This document shows, piece by piece, positions 46,599 through 56,820 of a stretch of 64,000 nucleotides of DNA (the first letter of the stretch is position 1; each line of letters begins with the position of its first letter). The translations under genes were made by a program, and so were the position numbers. The stretch covers positions 41,881,159 through 41,945,158 of the forward strand of contig CM064715.1 in the NCBI GenBank assembly GCA_032717465.1, read 5' to 3'. The notes beneath the pieces were generated by a model. That model saw only the letters and a program-made list of their open reading frames with translations. It was not told where the DNA came from and did not search any database. This DNA is from Coenobita brevimanus. Taxonomy: Eukaryota > Arthropoda > Malacostraca > Decapoda > Coenobitidae.

Positions 46599-48053
46599 AC
46601 AAAGGAAAAGGGGGACAAGAAGTGTGTGGTACCGTAATCATAGGGGTATTTGTGTTTGTAGTGTAATAGGAAAAGTATATGGTAGGATACTTATTGACAG
46701 AGTTAAGGAAACAACAGGAATTAGTTGAAGAAGAACAGGGAGGTTTTAGGAAAGGAAGTGGTTGTTTAGGTCAGATATTCATTCTTAGGTCTTTGGTAGA
46801 AAAGTTTCTAGGGAAGGGAAAGAAGTTGTATGTGACCTTCATGAATTTGGAGAAAACATATGACTGGGTGGATAGACAAGGAATGTGGAAAGTATTAAGC
46901 ATATATGGAGTAAATGAGAAGTTACTGAATTCCATGACAAGCACCTTATGTATGAGGGTGGAAGGCTACAGTGTGTGTGTGGACAGTGAACTGAGTTTTT
47001 CTCTTTGAATGTTGGATTGAAAGAGGGATGTGTCATGTCTGCATGGTTGTTCAATCTGTAAATGGATGGGGTTATAAAAGAAATACAAATTAGGGGAGTG
47101 GATGTTGGAGTGGCCCTAATAAGAGAGGGCAGTGTGTGGAAACTCCCTGTACAGTTGTTTGCAGATAATACTGTATTGTTAAGTAAAGACGAAGGGGAGC
47201 TGCAAGACTCCATGAATGAGTTTGGGAGTGTAAGAAACGAAACCTAAAGGTGAATGTAGGGAAGGGTAAAGTTATGGTCTTCAAGAGAAATGAAGTCACT
47301 GAATGTACAGCGAGACTGGATGAGGAGGAAATGGAAACTGTGAGTGCATTTAAGTACTGTACTTGGGTAGTGTGATAAGTAGGGATGGAAGTTTAGAGGG
47401 TGAAATGCTTGAAAGGGTACAACAAGGAAGAAAGGTTGCTGGTTCTTTGAAAGCATTGATAAAGGTTCTGCATGACATTACAGTACTTTGATACCATTTC
47501 GAACATATGGAAGTGAAGCGTGGACTTTGTTGGAGGGACACAAGTCAAGAGTGAGAGCAGCGGAAATGCATTATATGAGAGGAGCATGTGGAGTCACATG
47601 GAGAGACAGACTGACAAATGAGGAAATGAAGGATCATTTGTGATGTGGATGTGGATGTGATAGAAAGGTTGAGAGAAGTACACTGAGGTGGTTGGGCCAT
47701 ATGGAGAGGATGGAGAACGAGAGACTGACGAGGAAAGTGTATGTGAGTGAGATGGAGGGGGGAAGAGGGAGGAGGAGGCCATGGATGAGGTGGAGGGATG
47801 GAGTAGAGAGGTATATGAGAGAGGGGTGTGTGAGCTGGGAGCAGGACAATGAAATGGCGAAGGACAGAGTGACATGGAGGCGATTTGTTTGTGGCCACTC
47901 CTTACTGGATCAAGGCATATGGCAACAGATAGATAGATAGAAGGTTAACTATAATTTGGTAATAATCAGTGGAAGAATTATATCCACATTGTGGCCTAGG
48001 TTGGACCTTCTTTAGGTATGAATAGAGATGGAATATTTGTTTATAAAGGTACC

Positions 48054-48057
<4 letters not shown>

Positions 48058-48114
<57 letters not shown>
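48058..48114. repeat. (TG)n(TA)n microsatellite
   Basis: A short GT run followed by about 24 TA units. Confidence 0.95.
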
Positions 48115-48116
<2 letters not shown>

Positions 48117-48354
48117 TGGTATATAGTGAGATAAGGAAGAGAGACATGGAGGGGTAGATAGAGAAGGGTTTGGAGGGGGAAGGGAAGGGTGAGGAGGAGG
48201 AAAGGAGGGAGAGAAACAGTGAGATATGGTGTAGAAGAAAGTGATGGGGAAAGAGATAGTGAGAGACCTAGGATTTATGAAATGTTTTGACAAAATGTGA
48301 AGCAGACAGCCATTTTCTGGAAGTGCAACTATTTCATAGTAATGCCACCCCCCT

Positions 48355-48387
<33 letters not shown>

Positions 48388-48965
48388 TGTGTGATTTTGG
48401 TGCTACTGGAGGGTGCTAAAGAGGCACGTATAAAAACATTTGCAATCTTACTTACTTTGGGGATACAGATGTTTATTTTAGTTAATCTCTTTCCTCTAAC
48501 CAGATTAGGGTAGGTTAGGTTTAATCTAAATATTGTACCTGTAGTTGAGTTAAAATAGCTTTGCTCCAGGTTAGGTTAGGTTTGTTACACTGTAATTCAT
48601 CCACCTTAACTTGGAGAAAAATTTTTCTTGTTGCAGAATATTTACTGTAGCTCAGTGGCTGAGTAAGAATTTTATGGTTTTACATCCTTTCACTAGCACT
48701 TTTTAATGACTAGTAGCTATCATATTCTTGTGTCAATCTCATGCTATAGCTCATTATTCAAGATGGGACAGTAATGACAGTTTAACCTCTTCAGCCCCAT
48801 CGGATGTTTAATTGGCAGAGTTTTGCTTCCTCCAGTCAAATTTATTCAGCATTTGGGAGGTCTTGCAGTGAAGAGGTAAATGAGGGTTGTCTCAAACCCC
48901 ATAATTTAGAAAGTCCCTCATGAGCTGTATAAAATTGTCTACAGGTGGAAAGATTGTTATATATA
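48115..48965. other. Intergenic sequence with poly-T and TTAGG-like runs
   Basis: A poly-T of about 28 bases lies at 48357-48385. Short GGTAGGTTAGGTTT and GGTTAGGTTAGGTTTG runs lie at about 48510 and 48570. No gene is recognised. Confidence 0.5.
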
Positions 48966-49894
48966 CAGTAAAAGTCCAAAATTTCGGCATCCAATGCCCC
49001 GGCAAATCTGACATTTCGGCAGTTTTGAGAAATAGTCCCATTTACGAAAATCTCCAATCGTTCGGCAGATTCTCCGATTTTTTTCGTGAGTCTTGAAATT
49101 CTCCATGAGGCTCGCCAGCTAGCTACCCGCCTTTACCCACCTTAGTGAGTGAGATAGTGAAAGTGATGGAATGAGTCTACCACTGCCATGAAGCTCAGAA
49201 GCTAGCTCTTTCTCCTATAGCATAAAGAGAGGACAAACATGTAGTGAGTCTAGCATGGGAAAGAGAATCTGTTTTGCCATTCTTCCGCCATTCTTCCGAG
49301 TTGTTGCCATGCTGCTGCCGACTTCTCTTGATTCTTCTGTGTGCTTTGTGAACTTCGTACCGAAATACCTCTGAAATTACTATTCGAGTGTGCTGTAAGC
49401 ACCGTAACATCAGACAGGAGCTTTGTAACACCTGAGTGGACCAGCCGTGTGTTGTGAACAGTATAAACATCTGCGTGCTTTGAAAATGGCCTCCACGTGT
49501 GGAAAGTTAACTGGTGTTAGCAAGAAGCGTACACATAAGATGTTGACTATTGTACATATTGTACATATGTAAATAAGGAACCTACTGTACTATAAGTTTA
49601 GGTAAGTGCATGTGAACTTGTAGGCCTACTGTACCATTACATTTATATACAGTATGTTCACTAATTTCTTTATTTTTCATATTCATGTATAGTACTGTAT
49701 TCATTACAGTATTGTACAGTATCAAACAGTATACAGTACTCTCTCCAAACACATTTGTAATGATATGAGTAATGATGATAGTGTTCACCGAAACATATAA
49801 GGTACTGAGTGGGTAGGGTTTTCGATAATTCGGCAATTTTGCTATTTCGGCACTTGCCTGGTCCCATAGATGCCGAAATATTGGACTTCTACTG
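48966..49894 (+). mobile_element. pogo/Tigger-like element, internally deleted
   Basis: The ends CAGTAAAAGTCCAAAATTTC and, on the other strand, CAGTAGAAGTCCAATATTTC are inverted repeats. TA lies outside each (48964-48965 and 49895-49896). At 49484 the + strand reads MASTCGKLTGVSKKRTHKML, the start typical of Tigger transposases, but a stop follows 28 codons in. It is 929 bp long. It lies just upstream of VKORC1 exon 1. Confidence 0.85.
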
Positions 49895-50004
49895 TATGTT
49901 ACCAGATTTAAGAGGTGATCATTTTATTTAACTGCAATAGTTAAGGGACTTTGTACATCCTTGTCACATTGCAGCATATAATAAACACCCACTTACCATT
50001 GCAG

Positions 50005-50079
50005 GAGTTCAAGAGCAGGATAGCACAGTACAAGGCTCTACCCCACCATCCAGGAAACAAGAATACGTCAGTTGTAACC
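50005..50079 (+). promoter_or_regulatory. VKORC1: VKORC1 5' UTR, possible internal splice acceptor
   Basis: The sequence CTTACCATTGCAG ends at 50004 and is a good acceptor. The 75 bases from there to the ATG carry no in-frame stop back to 49951. The 5' UTR may therefore begin in a separate upstream exon. No TATA box is evident. Confidence 0.45.
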
Positions 50080-50267
50080 ATGGGGTCTAACACAGCTGAG
50101 AAGACTTACCAGAGAGTGAGACTGGGGATGCTGCTGCTGTCGTTAGTGGGTATTATGCTCTCAGTGTATGCACTTTATGTAGAGACAGCCAAGGAAAGTG
50201 ACAAGAACTACACTGCTATGTGTGATATCAGTGGCTCGATCTCCTGCTCCAAGGTCTTCACATCAAA
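50080..50267 (+). CDS. VKORC1: VKORC1, coding exon 1 (vitamin K epoxide reductase)
   Basis: This exon encodes residues 1-62 and two bases of the next codon. VKORC1 is an ER membrane enzyme that reduces vitamin K epoxide and quinone, supplying hydroquinone for gamma-glutamyl carboxylation. After the ATG (context AACCATGG, near-ideal) comes a first membrane segment (RLGMLLLSLVGIMLSVYALY, about residues 14-33). The lumenal loop follows with MCDISGSISCSKVF, whose Cys48 and Cys56 are eight apart like human Cys43 and Cys51. The donor GTAAGAATG begins at 50268, phase 2. Human exon 1 ends at the same point (after CSRVFSS). The upstream in-frame codons back to 49951 are judged UTR because they add no family homology. 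Confidence 0.96.
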
Positions 50268-51682
50268 GTAAGAATGCAGTGGCATTTAACAGAAAGCCCT
50301 TGTATTTTTTATTTATTTATTTATTTTTTTTAAGTCCACCATAGATTACAGTAAGTGCCTGTTAACTCACTGAATTTGGGGATGTCTTCTTGCTACCTTC
50401 AGGTGCCTGTAGTAAGCTTAGAATAGACTTTTCAAACTCTGAGAGGTAGGTAGAGCCTTAAAAAATAGCTGTGTAAGAGACCATTACTAAGTTGAATAAA
50501 AGCAGATGCAACAAGTTTAAACTGATAAGGATGGCACCCAGATTCAAGGGATTAAGTTTCAGTGGTACCTATACATCTGTTGGGCAAGTCCTTCCAATTT
50601 TTAGTACTGTACCATCTGTATGGAGAAGGCTGTTTTATTTTGGAACATACCTTTACTGTAGAACTGGAACTGCCTATATTTTGTGTTATCCAATTACTTC
50701 ATTTTGTTGACTCATCCTTTATTGCCCTGTCAGAAGCATAGGGGCCTGGGCTACCAACCTGCACTCGTGACTTTTTGGTCTTGTAATATGTAAGTCGTGA
50801 GTTTTGCTTAAAGTTATTGTGCTAAACGAAGAGCAGGAGGAGTTAAAGGTGACTACAGGGAGTTGATCTTGATTTATTATTTTCAAAGAAAGTCTAAGTT
50901 GAGCAGAGTATGTAGTACACAGGGATGTAATTTACTAACTAGGTGTCATCGGACCCCTCTTCTTATTTCCTCTCTCCATTACTTGTCGGTTCTGTGGCTA
51001 GCCCCATTCTGATCTCTGATTCCTGCATTCTTGTTTAGCAGGGGTTGTGTCACGTGAGCTATACTGTCGTGGAAGCTTCTAGAACTCTGTATGTCTGTGT
51101 GTATGTACTGCTTCCGGCACACTTCTAGCATTCCTTCACTTAAGAGTTGCAAGCTCATTTCCTTTTGGTTGATTCTCGCTGACACACTTCCTATCTCACA
51201 CCCTGGCTTGGTGCTTCTATCTGTCTATCTATCTATCTGTCTATGAGTTGTATTATTATAATATGGAGTCCAGACATCGCTCGGTCATCCCAGCTGGCAG
51301 TCCTCCGACAGCAATCATCATTGACATATGCTAATCTATTAATACATAACATTGATTATAATATTGCATAGATATAATATTCATGTTAATATTGCACTGA
51401 TCCAGTAAATACATTTTAAACAAGTTGTATGTATAATTGAACAAATGCAATATGGTTAAATTGGTTATTGTATGGCACATTGTAAGATGTGTATGTATAA
51501 CAGTCATATGCATACTGTATATGCAAAAAAAAAAAAAAAGTTCAAAGTTAAGATTATGGTAAGAGCTATTAATATTTCATATACAGATAATGATACTGGT
51601 ATACTTCTATATCATGTCATTTTTTTTTTTTTTTTTTTTTAATTAATATTGTATACAAAACATGTACACTTCAAACGGGGGT

Positions 51683-52437
51683 TTACTTGAATTCGCATTT
51701 ACCCCCATTAAATACTGACTCCAAGTTTGCAGTTCTTGCATGCATTCTGTGCATTGCAAACAGCACTACTGCAAATACAATACAGAAGATTATAAAGATA
51801 GTAGGTGCTGGGCTATACACATAATATGGGTTGAACATACTCAAACTCAAATCTTCCCAGGGCCTCATTGTTTCATTGATCAGTTGCATAGTTTCAAACT
51901 TAGGTGAAGTCAGCTTAATACCTGTGCTCATGTTTAAGTCCATATTAGGTAGTGGGTGGAAATGTTTGTGTGTATGATTGAGGATGGCATAGTGATTGAT
52001 GGTGGATAAAGTGGACATGGATGGTGTAAATACAGCACAGTAGTCTGGTGCTATGTATAATCCTGAGGCTGAAGTATGAGATGGTGGTATATCTGGACAG
52101 ACTATGTAAACTGATGTGCTATGAGTGAAATAAAAAAACTGCGAATGTCCGATGCATTGATGGTGTACAAGCTTATCTGGAGCAAAAGTGAAGTTGCAGT
52201 GATAATTATGAATGTCGTGATTTCTTATGATAGCAGTTTCACAAGGGACTGTTTCAGTAGGCTGAAACATGAAAATGTACGCAGGACAAAGGTGAACAGC
52301 ATGTAAGGATGTACGGTATTTTTGTTCAATCGTTGATTCACTGGCGAAAGTGACAGTGTTCAGTCTCGTGGAGACCATGATGAGTTCGGTGTCTGTGTTG
52401 ATGTTGATGATGACCAAAGTGTTATTATTCTTAGAAG
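51683..52437 (-). pseudogene. Retroviral envelope (F-type), C-terminal part
   Basis: The minus strand is open for about 250 codons. It contains cysteine-bearing extracellular sequence, several N-glycosylation sequons, a single hydrophobic membrane-spanning segment at about 51740-51800 and a short basic tail. That is the layout of the membrane-anchored subunit of errantivirus or baculovirus F-like envelope proteins. The frame runs straight into the LINE B insertion at 52438. Upstream parts of the same gene lie at 54096-54204 and 55306-56094. The gene as a whole is interrupted and cannot be expressed intact. Confidence 0.78.
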
Positions 52438-52445
52438 GGAAGGGG

Positions 52446-54087
52446 AATTGTTGAATATAGAGGATGGAAGTAATGCGAGTATAAGTGGCTGGGGAATGGC
52501 CGGGAGAAGGAGGGAGGTGAGAAGAAATCAGTAGGATAGAAGTTGTGGAAGCAATGAAGAAAATTAAATTGGGGAAAGCCCCAGGAATTGATGGAGTGTG
52601 TGGTGAAATGCTGAAGCATGGGGGGAGAGATAGTAGTAGAATGGATGTGGAAGATGTGCAGATTGGCCTGGGAGGAAGATAGAGTCCCGGAGGATTGGAA
52701 GTCAGGTATAATTATTCCCTTGTACAAAGGAAAAGGGGAAAAAGAAGCGTGTGGTAATCATAGGGGCATTTGTCTTCTTAGTATAATAGGAAAAGTGTAT
52801 GGTAGGATACTTATTGACAGAGTTAGAGAAAGAACAGAGAAATTAGTTGGAGAAGAACAGGGAGGCTTTAGGAAGGGAAGAGGTTGTGTAGATCAGATAT
52901 TCATTCTTGGATCTTTAGTGGAAAAGTTTCTAGAGAAGGGAAAGAAGTTGTATGCAGCTTTCATGGATTTGGAGAAAGCATATGACAGGGTGGATAGACA
53001 AGGATTGTGGAAAGTGTTAAGAATATATGGAGTAGATGGGAAGTTGTTGAATGCTGTGAAGAGTATGTACGATGGTGCGAAGGCTGCAGTGCATGTGGAT
53101 GGTGAGCTAAGTGAATTTTTCTCTTTGGTAGTTGGGTTGAAACAGGGATGTGTCATGTCTCCATGGTTGTTCAATCTGTACATGGATGGGGTATTAAAAG
53201 AGGTACAAGGTAGGGTAGTGGATGTTGGAGTGGCCCTGATGAGAGAGGATAGTGTTTGGAAACTCCCTGTACTGTTGTTTGCAGATGATACTGTGTTGTT
53301 GAGTGAAGATGAAGGGGAACTGCAAGGCTTGGTGGATGAGTTTGGGAGAGTGTGTAAGAAACGGAATCTAAAGGTGAATGTAGGGAAGAGTAAAGTGATG
53401 GTCTTTGAGAGGGGTGAAGTCAGTGAATGTACAGCGAGGTTGGATGGTGAGGAATTGGAAAATGTGAGTACGTTTAAGTACTTGGGTAGTGTGATGAGTA
53501 AGGATGGAGGTTTGGAGGGTGAAGTGCTTGAAAGGGTACAGCAGGGAAGAAAGATTGCTGGTTCTTTGAAAGCAGTGATAAGAAACAGGGAAGTGAGCAT
53601 GGAAGTGAAAAAGTTACTACATGGCAGTATTGTGATACCAACTCTAACGAATGGAAGTGAAGCTTGGACGTTGTTGAAAGGACACAAGTCAAGAGTGAGA
53701 GCAGTGGAAATGAGTTATTTAAGAGGAGCCTGTGGAGTCACATGGAGAGACAGGTTGACGAATGAGGATATAAAGGAGCATTGTGGTGTGAATGTGGATG
53801 TGATAGGAAGCGTTATGAGGAACACACTGAGGTGGTTTGGCCATGTGGAGAGGATGGAGGGTGAAAGACTGACGAAGAGAGTGTATGTGAGTGAGGTGGA
53901 GGGGGGAAGATGGAGGGGGAGGCTGAGGATGAGATGGAGGGATGGGGTGGAGAGGTATATGAGAGAGAGGGGTGTGAGTTGGGAGCAGGGCAGTGAAATG
54001 GCGGGGGACAGGGCGGCTTGGAGGCGATTTGTTTGTGGCCACCCCAAACGGGATGGAGGCATCTGGCAATAGATAGATAGATAGATA
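52446..54087 (+). mobile_element. LINE family B, youngest copy, inserted in the envelope gene
   Basis: A 1642-bp insertion is flanked by GGAAGGGG (52438-52445 and 54088-54095). From 52618 to 54072 one frame of 484 codons is fully open. It has EEQGGFRKGRGCVDQIFILG, AYDRVDRQGLWKVLRIYGV, KQGCVMSPWLFNLYMDGV, the catalytic FADD at 53278-53289, KYLGSVMSKDGG, and the C-terminal domain RDRLTNEDIKEHCGV and RWFGHVERMEGERL. The frame ends at WRRFVCGHPKRDGGIWQ, immediately before (TAGA)n. The endonuclease is missing by 5' truncation, so it cannot transpose alone. Confidence 0.93.
52618..54072 (+). CDS. LINE B reverse transcriptase frame (484 codons, open)
   Basis: This is the RT and C-terminal domains of the family B polyprotein, without stop or shift. 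The RT fingers and palm hold FRKGRG (template grip), DLEKAYDRVDR (first Asp motif), GCVMSPWLFNLYM and FADDTVLL (the catalytic pair). The thumb is about residues 270-340, and a basic C-terminal part with RWFGHVERM follows. It lies in VKORC1 intron 1, sense to that gene and antisense to the envelope. With no endonuclease and no known promoter it is probably not a working gene, but its integrity marks it as recent. Confidence 0.8.
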   Translation: MGGEIVVEWMWKMCRLAWEEDRVPEDWKSGIIIPLYKGKGEKEACGNHRGICLLSIIGKVYGRILIDRVRERTEKLVGEEQGGFRKGRGCVDQIFILGSLVEKFLEKGKKLYAAFMDLEKAYDRVDRQGLWKVLRIYGVDGKLLNAVKSMYDGAKAAVHVDGELSEFFSLVVGLKQGCVMSPWLFNLYMDGVLKEVQGRVVDVGVALMREDSVWKLPVLLFADDTVLLSEDEGELQGLVDEFGRVCKKRNLKVNVGKSKVMVFERGEVSECTARLDGEELENVSTFKYLGSVMSKDGGLEGEVLERVQQGRKIAGSLKAVIRNREVSMEVKKLLHGSIVIPTLTNGSEAWTLLKGHKSRVRAVEMSYLRGACGVTWRDRLTNEDIKEHCGVNVDVIGSVMRNTLRWFGHVERMEGERLTKRVYVSEVEGGRWRGRLRMRWRDGVERYMRERGVSWEQGSEMAGDRAAWRRFVCGHPKRDGGIWQ

Positions 54088-54095
54088 GGAAGGGG

Positions 54096-54204
54096 TGTAT
54101 TTGGTATACTGTGAACAGGTCGTCAGTTATGAATGGTACATGAACTACTACTGATGTTGGTGTTAGTGTTGCATCTAAATATGGATAATATTGTATGAAA
54201 TTCC
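54096..54204 (-). pseudogene. Retroviral envelope, middle fragment
   Basis: About 36 codons on the minus strand between the LINE B and the Tigger-like insertions. They contain VVVHVPFITDDLFTVYQIHP, a hydrophobic-basic pattern that in F-type envelope proteins precedes the membrane-proximal Cys domain. The stretch fits in frame order between the flanking envelope pieces. Confidence 0.7.
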
Positions 54205-54206
54205 TA

Positions 54207-55303
54207 CAGTGGGGCACCAATTTTCGCGCCTAAGTGGGTCCAAAAATAATGCGCGAAAGTGGAATTAGCGAAAGTTGGGGCATTGTCTTTATGGCAAAAA
54301 GGCTAATTGGTTCTCGGTTATCCTAAAGTAACATCAGATTTTCATTTTCACTTGCAATACAGTACATCAAATCACTATTGTACATTGAAGTACGTGAAGT
54401 ACGTGAAAGGGTACAGCAGGGAAGAAAGGTTGTTGGTACACTGAAAGCAGTGATGAGAAATAGGGAGGTGAGTATGGAAGTTAAGAAGGCACTGCATGAT
54501 GGTATTGTGATCCCTACCCTGACGTATGGAAGCGAGGCGTGGACCTTGCAAGAGGGGAACAAGTCAAGAGTGAGAGCAGTGGAAATGGGCTACTTGAGAG
54601 GAGCATGTGGAGTGACGTGGAGGGACAGGTTGATGAATGAAGAAGTGAAGGAACGTTGTGGGGTAGATGTGGATGTGGTTGAAAAGATTAGGAGAAATAC
54701 ACTGAGGTGGTTTGGACATGTGGAGAGAATGGAGAATGAAAGACATTGCATTGTGAGATACAAACAATAAAAACTGTACAGTACACACTATATGAGGAGA
54801 AACATACCACAGAGACCAGGATGAGGTGTTTAATGGATGTTGGGGGTAAGTATCCGAGGCGCGTGGCGGGCTTATTTAGCCACACCAGACGTATTGGCGC
54901 CACCTCTTGCTGCCTCGCTACCACTCTCTCTCTCTGCCTCCTCAGATGCAACTTGATGCAACACTTCCACTCTGTGCTGAATTTCCCTTTGTGCTAGGTT
55001 CTCTTGAACAAATCCATCGAAATCTTCATCCAGGTTAAGCTCCTCTATGGCACTGGAGCTAGCACGCTCGTACACAATGGCGGGAATGGGTGGACAGAGT
55101 GTTGACATGACGTCATTCAAGATGGCGGTGGGTTGCGGGCGGGCGGTGCAGGAAATTCAAAGTTCAAAATATTGTCCCAAACCCAAAATTTGTGCGCGAA
55201 AATCGATTTTTTTCAAGCGAAAGTGGAAGTTAGGGAATATTTGGTGCATGCCACGAAAGTGGATTCCGCGAATCCTGCTGTAGCGAAAGTTGGTGCACTA
55301 CTG
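54207..55303 (-). mobile_element. Tigger-like TIR element inserted in the envelope gene
   Basis: The ends CAGTGGGGCACCAATTTTCG and, on the other strand, CAGTAGTGCACCAACTTTCG are inverted repeats. TA lies outside both (54205-54206, 55304-55305). Inside, at 54872-55120, a minus-strand frame is acidic (IEELNLDEDFDGFVQENLAQ) and may be a transposase C-terminal remnant. A LINE B fragment (54395-54745) sits within it. The element splits the envelope gene. Confidence 0.82.
54395..54745 (+). mobile_element. LINE family B fragment inside the TIR element
   Basis: The frame 54378-54770 reads RVQQGRKVVGTLKAVMRNRE, RVRAVEMGYLRGACGVTW and NTLRWFGHVERMENERH. The 3' end and tail are missing: the match stops near 54745. 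It resembles the subfamily inserted at 46176. Confidence 0.88.
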
Positions 55304-55305
55304 TA

Positions 55306-56094
55306 CTTCGGAACAAAGGCTTCAATTTATGTTTATGTATGCCTTGACTAATTATCCGACGTAGCTCATGAACTGGAAGTAAGTCAGTTGTGATCTTGCC
55401 ATTACTGGCATTCAAAATTCCTTGCATAAGTGCTCTGTAACGAACTCTAGTGTTGTCTGATTGGAGTAGAATTGTGTCAATGTGTTCCATGATGATGGAA
55501 AAGTGTTATGTTCCCTTCCATGGCATTTATTTTATCTACATTTTAGAGAGCCATGTTTTCTGCCTTTTTCAGATTTTTCACGATTGTCTTCATTGCCGAG
55601 TTATGTCCGGCGATGAATTTATCTTGGTATGTTAGTACCTGAGCTATTTTATTAAATTTGTTGTTTATTTCTTGAAGGTCTTCCTCCGTAGCCAATCCAA
55701 AGATGTTCCCAAGAATTGCACCACCCAGGTCGAACAAACTGCGCTTTTGGCGAGTACATGTAATGTTGTTCGTGGCGCTCAATACCTCTGTTCCATGAGA
55801 TGGGAGATCTTGGATCATGATGAGCATAGTTGACTTCGCCTGTTCTATCTTCCATTTTGCTAACTTCACTATTTCATCCACTTCCATTGTGTTATGTGCT
55901 TGTGAAACATAGCTTCCTCTCATGAAGTCCAGGGTCCTCATGGGTCTGGCGATGTTCTCTAGATAAGAAGGTAATTCGTATAAGTAATCCAAACTGATTT
56001 CAGTACTCATGACATCTTTTACCATTGACGTCGTGGCCGTTGGAGCTATGAGGCATCCTTGCCGTATTATGTGTTGGGGGTCTTTAGTGAGCAT
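55306..56094 (-). pseudogene. Retroviral envelope (F-type), N-terminal part with furin site
   Basis: The minus strand is open from 56094 to 55543 and continues in phase past 55490. It encodes a surface subunit and then the furin-type cleavage motif RQKR at 55741-55752. A Gly/Ala-rich hydrophobic stretch, as of a fusion peptide, and a heptad-like amphipathic region follow. This order is diagnostic of F-type envelope proteins (errantiviruses, baculoviruses). A hydrophobic signal-peptide-like start (MMKGLMLWILLYIARG) lies just upstream, at about 56096-56143, in a different frame. The gene is therefore damaged at its 5' end as well as split by insertions. Confidence 0.82.
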
Positions 56095-56581
56095 ATCCTC
56101 TTGCTATGTAGAGGAGAATCCATAGCATAAGTCCCTTCATCATTACCTACCAGCAAAAAAAATTATTAATTTTCTAATATGGTCATGCTGTGGTCGATGA
56201 TAGCGATGATGTGCGTTGACTAACGGAGAACAATAACTTGCTTGTTATTTCATTTATAGAAGGAGTTTAAATTGATATTTAAATCATGTAAATGATGTAC
56301 TCTAGATTTTTTTGGAACAGTTGCACCTATGTTTGATTGGTATATAACTTTAATTTATTTTTGTAATTATTGTTGTTTTCTTGATTGGTTTCATGAGTTA
56401 TGTTCAGTTGCTCGGTGGTATCTGAGGCTGTATAATTATTGGATAGTTCCCTTGAAACTCGTTTTAAATGGTCAATATGAACTTGTTTCTCTTTGCCACT
56501 CGACAGTGACCTAATTAAAACTTTGTTTGCTTTTATGTTAATTACTGTACTCTGTATGGGCCCTCAAATTTTGGGGATAAT

Positions 56582-56818
56582 TTATTGTCTCGTATGAATG
56601 ATACCATAGACATTGTCTCCTAAGCTGATAGGTGAGTCTCTTGCCTTTTTATTAAATGCCTCCGTCATTTCTTCCTTGGACAGTGTTAATTGTTTTTTGA
56701 CTCTTTTATGTATGTCCTGGAATTCACGTAAATGGAGTTTAGAATAATCATCATAGTTATATATGGGCAGAGTTTCACCTTCTAGAATTTCATATGGTAG
56801 TTTTTTATCTGTCCCATA
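56582..56818 (-). pseudogene. Retroviral integrase, C-terminal end
   Basis: The minus strand reads GTDKKLPYEILEGETLPIYN, then a YDDY and a basic helical stretch with KRVKKQLTLSKEEM. A GDNVYGI box and a TAA at 56582-56584 follow. The pattern (PYE, YDDY, LGDNV) is that of gypsy/errantivirus-type integrase ends. It is cut at 56819 by a TIR element and continues at 57990. Confidence 0.8.
56585..56600 (-). other. pol end to envelope spacing note
   Basis: About 440 bp separate the integrase stop (56582) from the first envelope codons (about 56143). The envelope would need a spliced subgenomic RNA, as in errantiviruses. No splice site is assigned. Confidence 0.35.
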
Positions 56819-56820
56819 TA

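Larger units (their letters stand above)
43395..47938 (+). mobile_element. LINE family B, near full length, twice interrupted
   Basis: This is the most complete copy. The N-terminal AP-type endonuclease starts WIVTWNVRGVNDEVKEREVV at about 43441. It continues with VDVCGITKTKWRGE, DNGSALLDICAATGLVIANT (about 43950) and DHRLVVVKV after the solo LTR. The linker runs to 46175, and RT resumes at 46599 with EEQGGFRKGSGCLGQIFILR, VDRQGMWKVLSIYGVNEKL and a decayed FADN box. The C-terminal RDRLTNEEMK and GHMERMENERL regions end in (TAGA)n at 47938. Without the two insertions it is about 3.06 kb, and the coding region runs almost to the tail. A single AP endonuclease-RT frame and a microsatellite tail resemble the RTE clade. 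It has many stops. Confidence 0.85.

Noticed and set aside
49951..50079. N-terminal extension of VKORC1 upstream of Met at 50080
   Set aside because: The extra codons show no resemblance to VKOR proteins, a splice acceptor ends at 50004, and the ATG at 50080 has a strong context and gives the family's normal length.
51240..51320. 3' LTR of the retroviral locus
   Set aside because: No partner LTR is present in the window and no TG...CA bounded repeat could be defined, so it is left unannotated.
52893..53687. 264-codon minus-strand frame inside the LINE B copy
   Set aside because: It is the antisense shadow of the intact RT frame; similar shadows occur opposite every LINE B copy.
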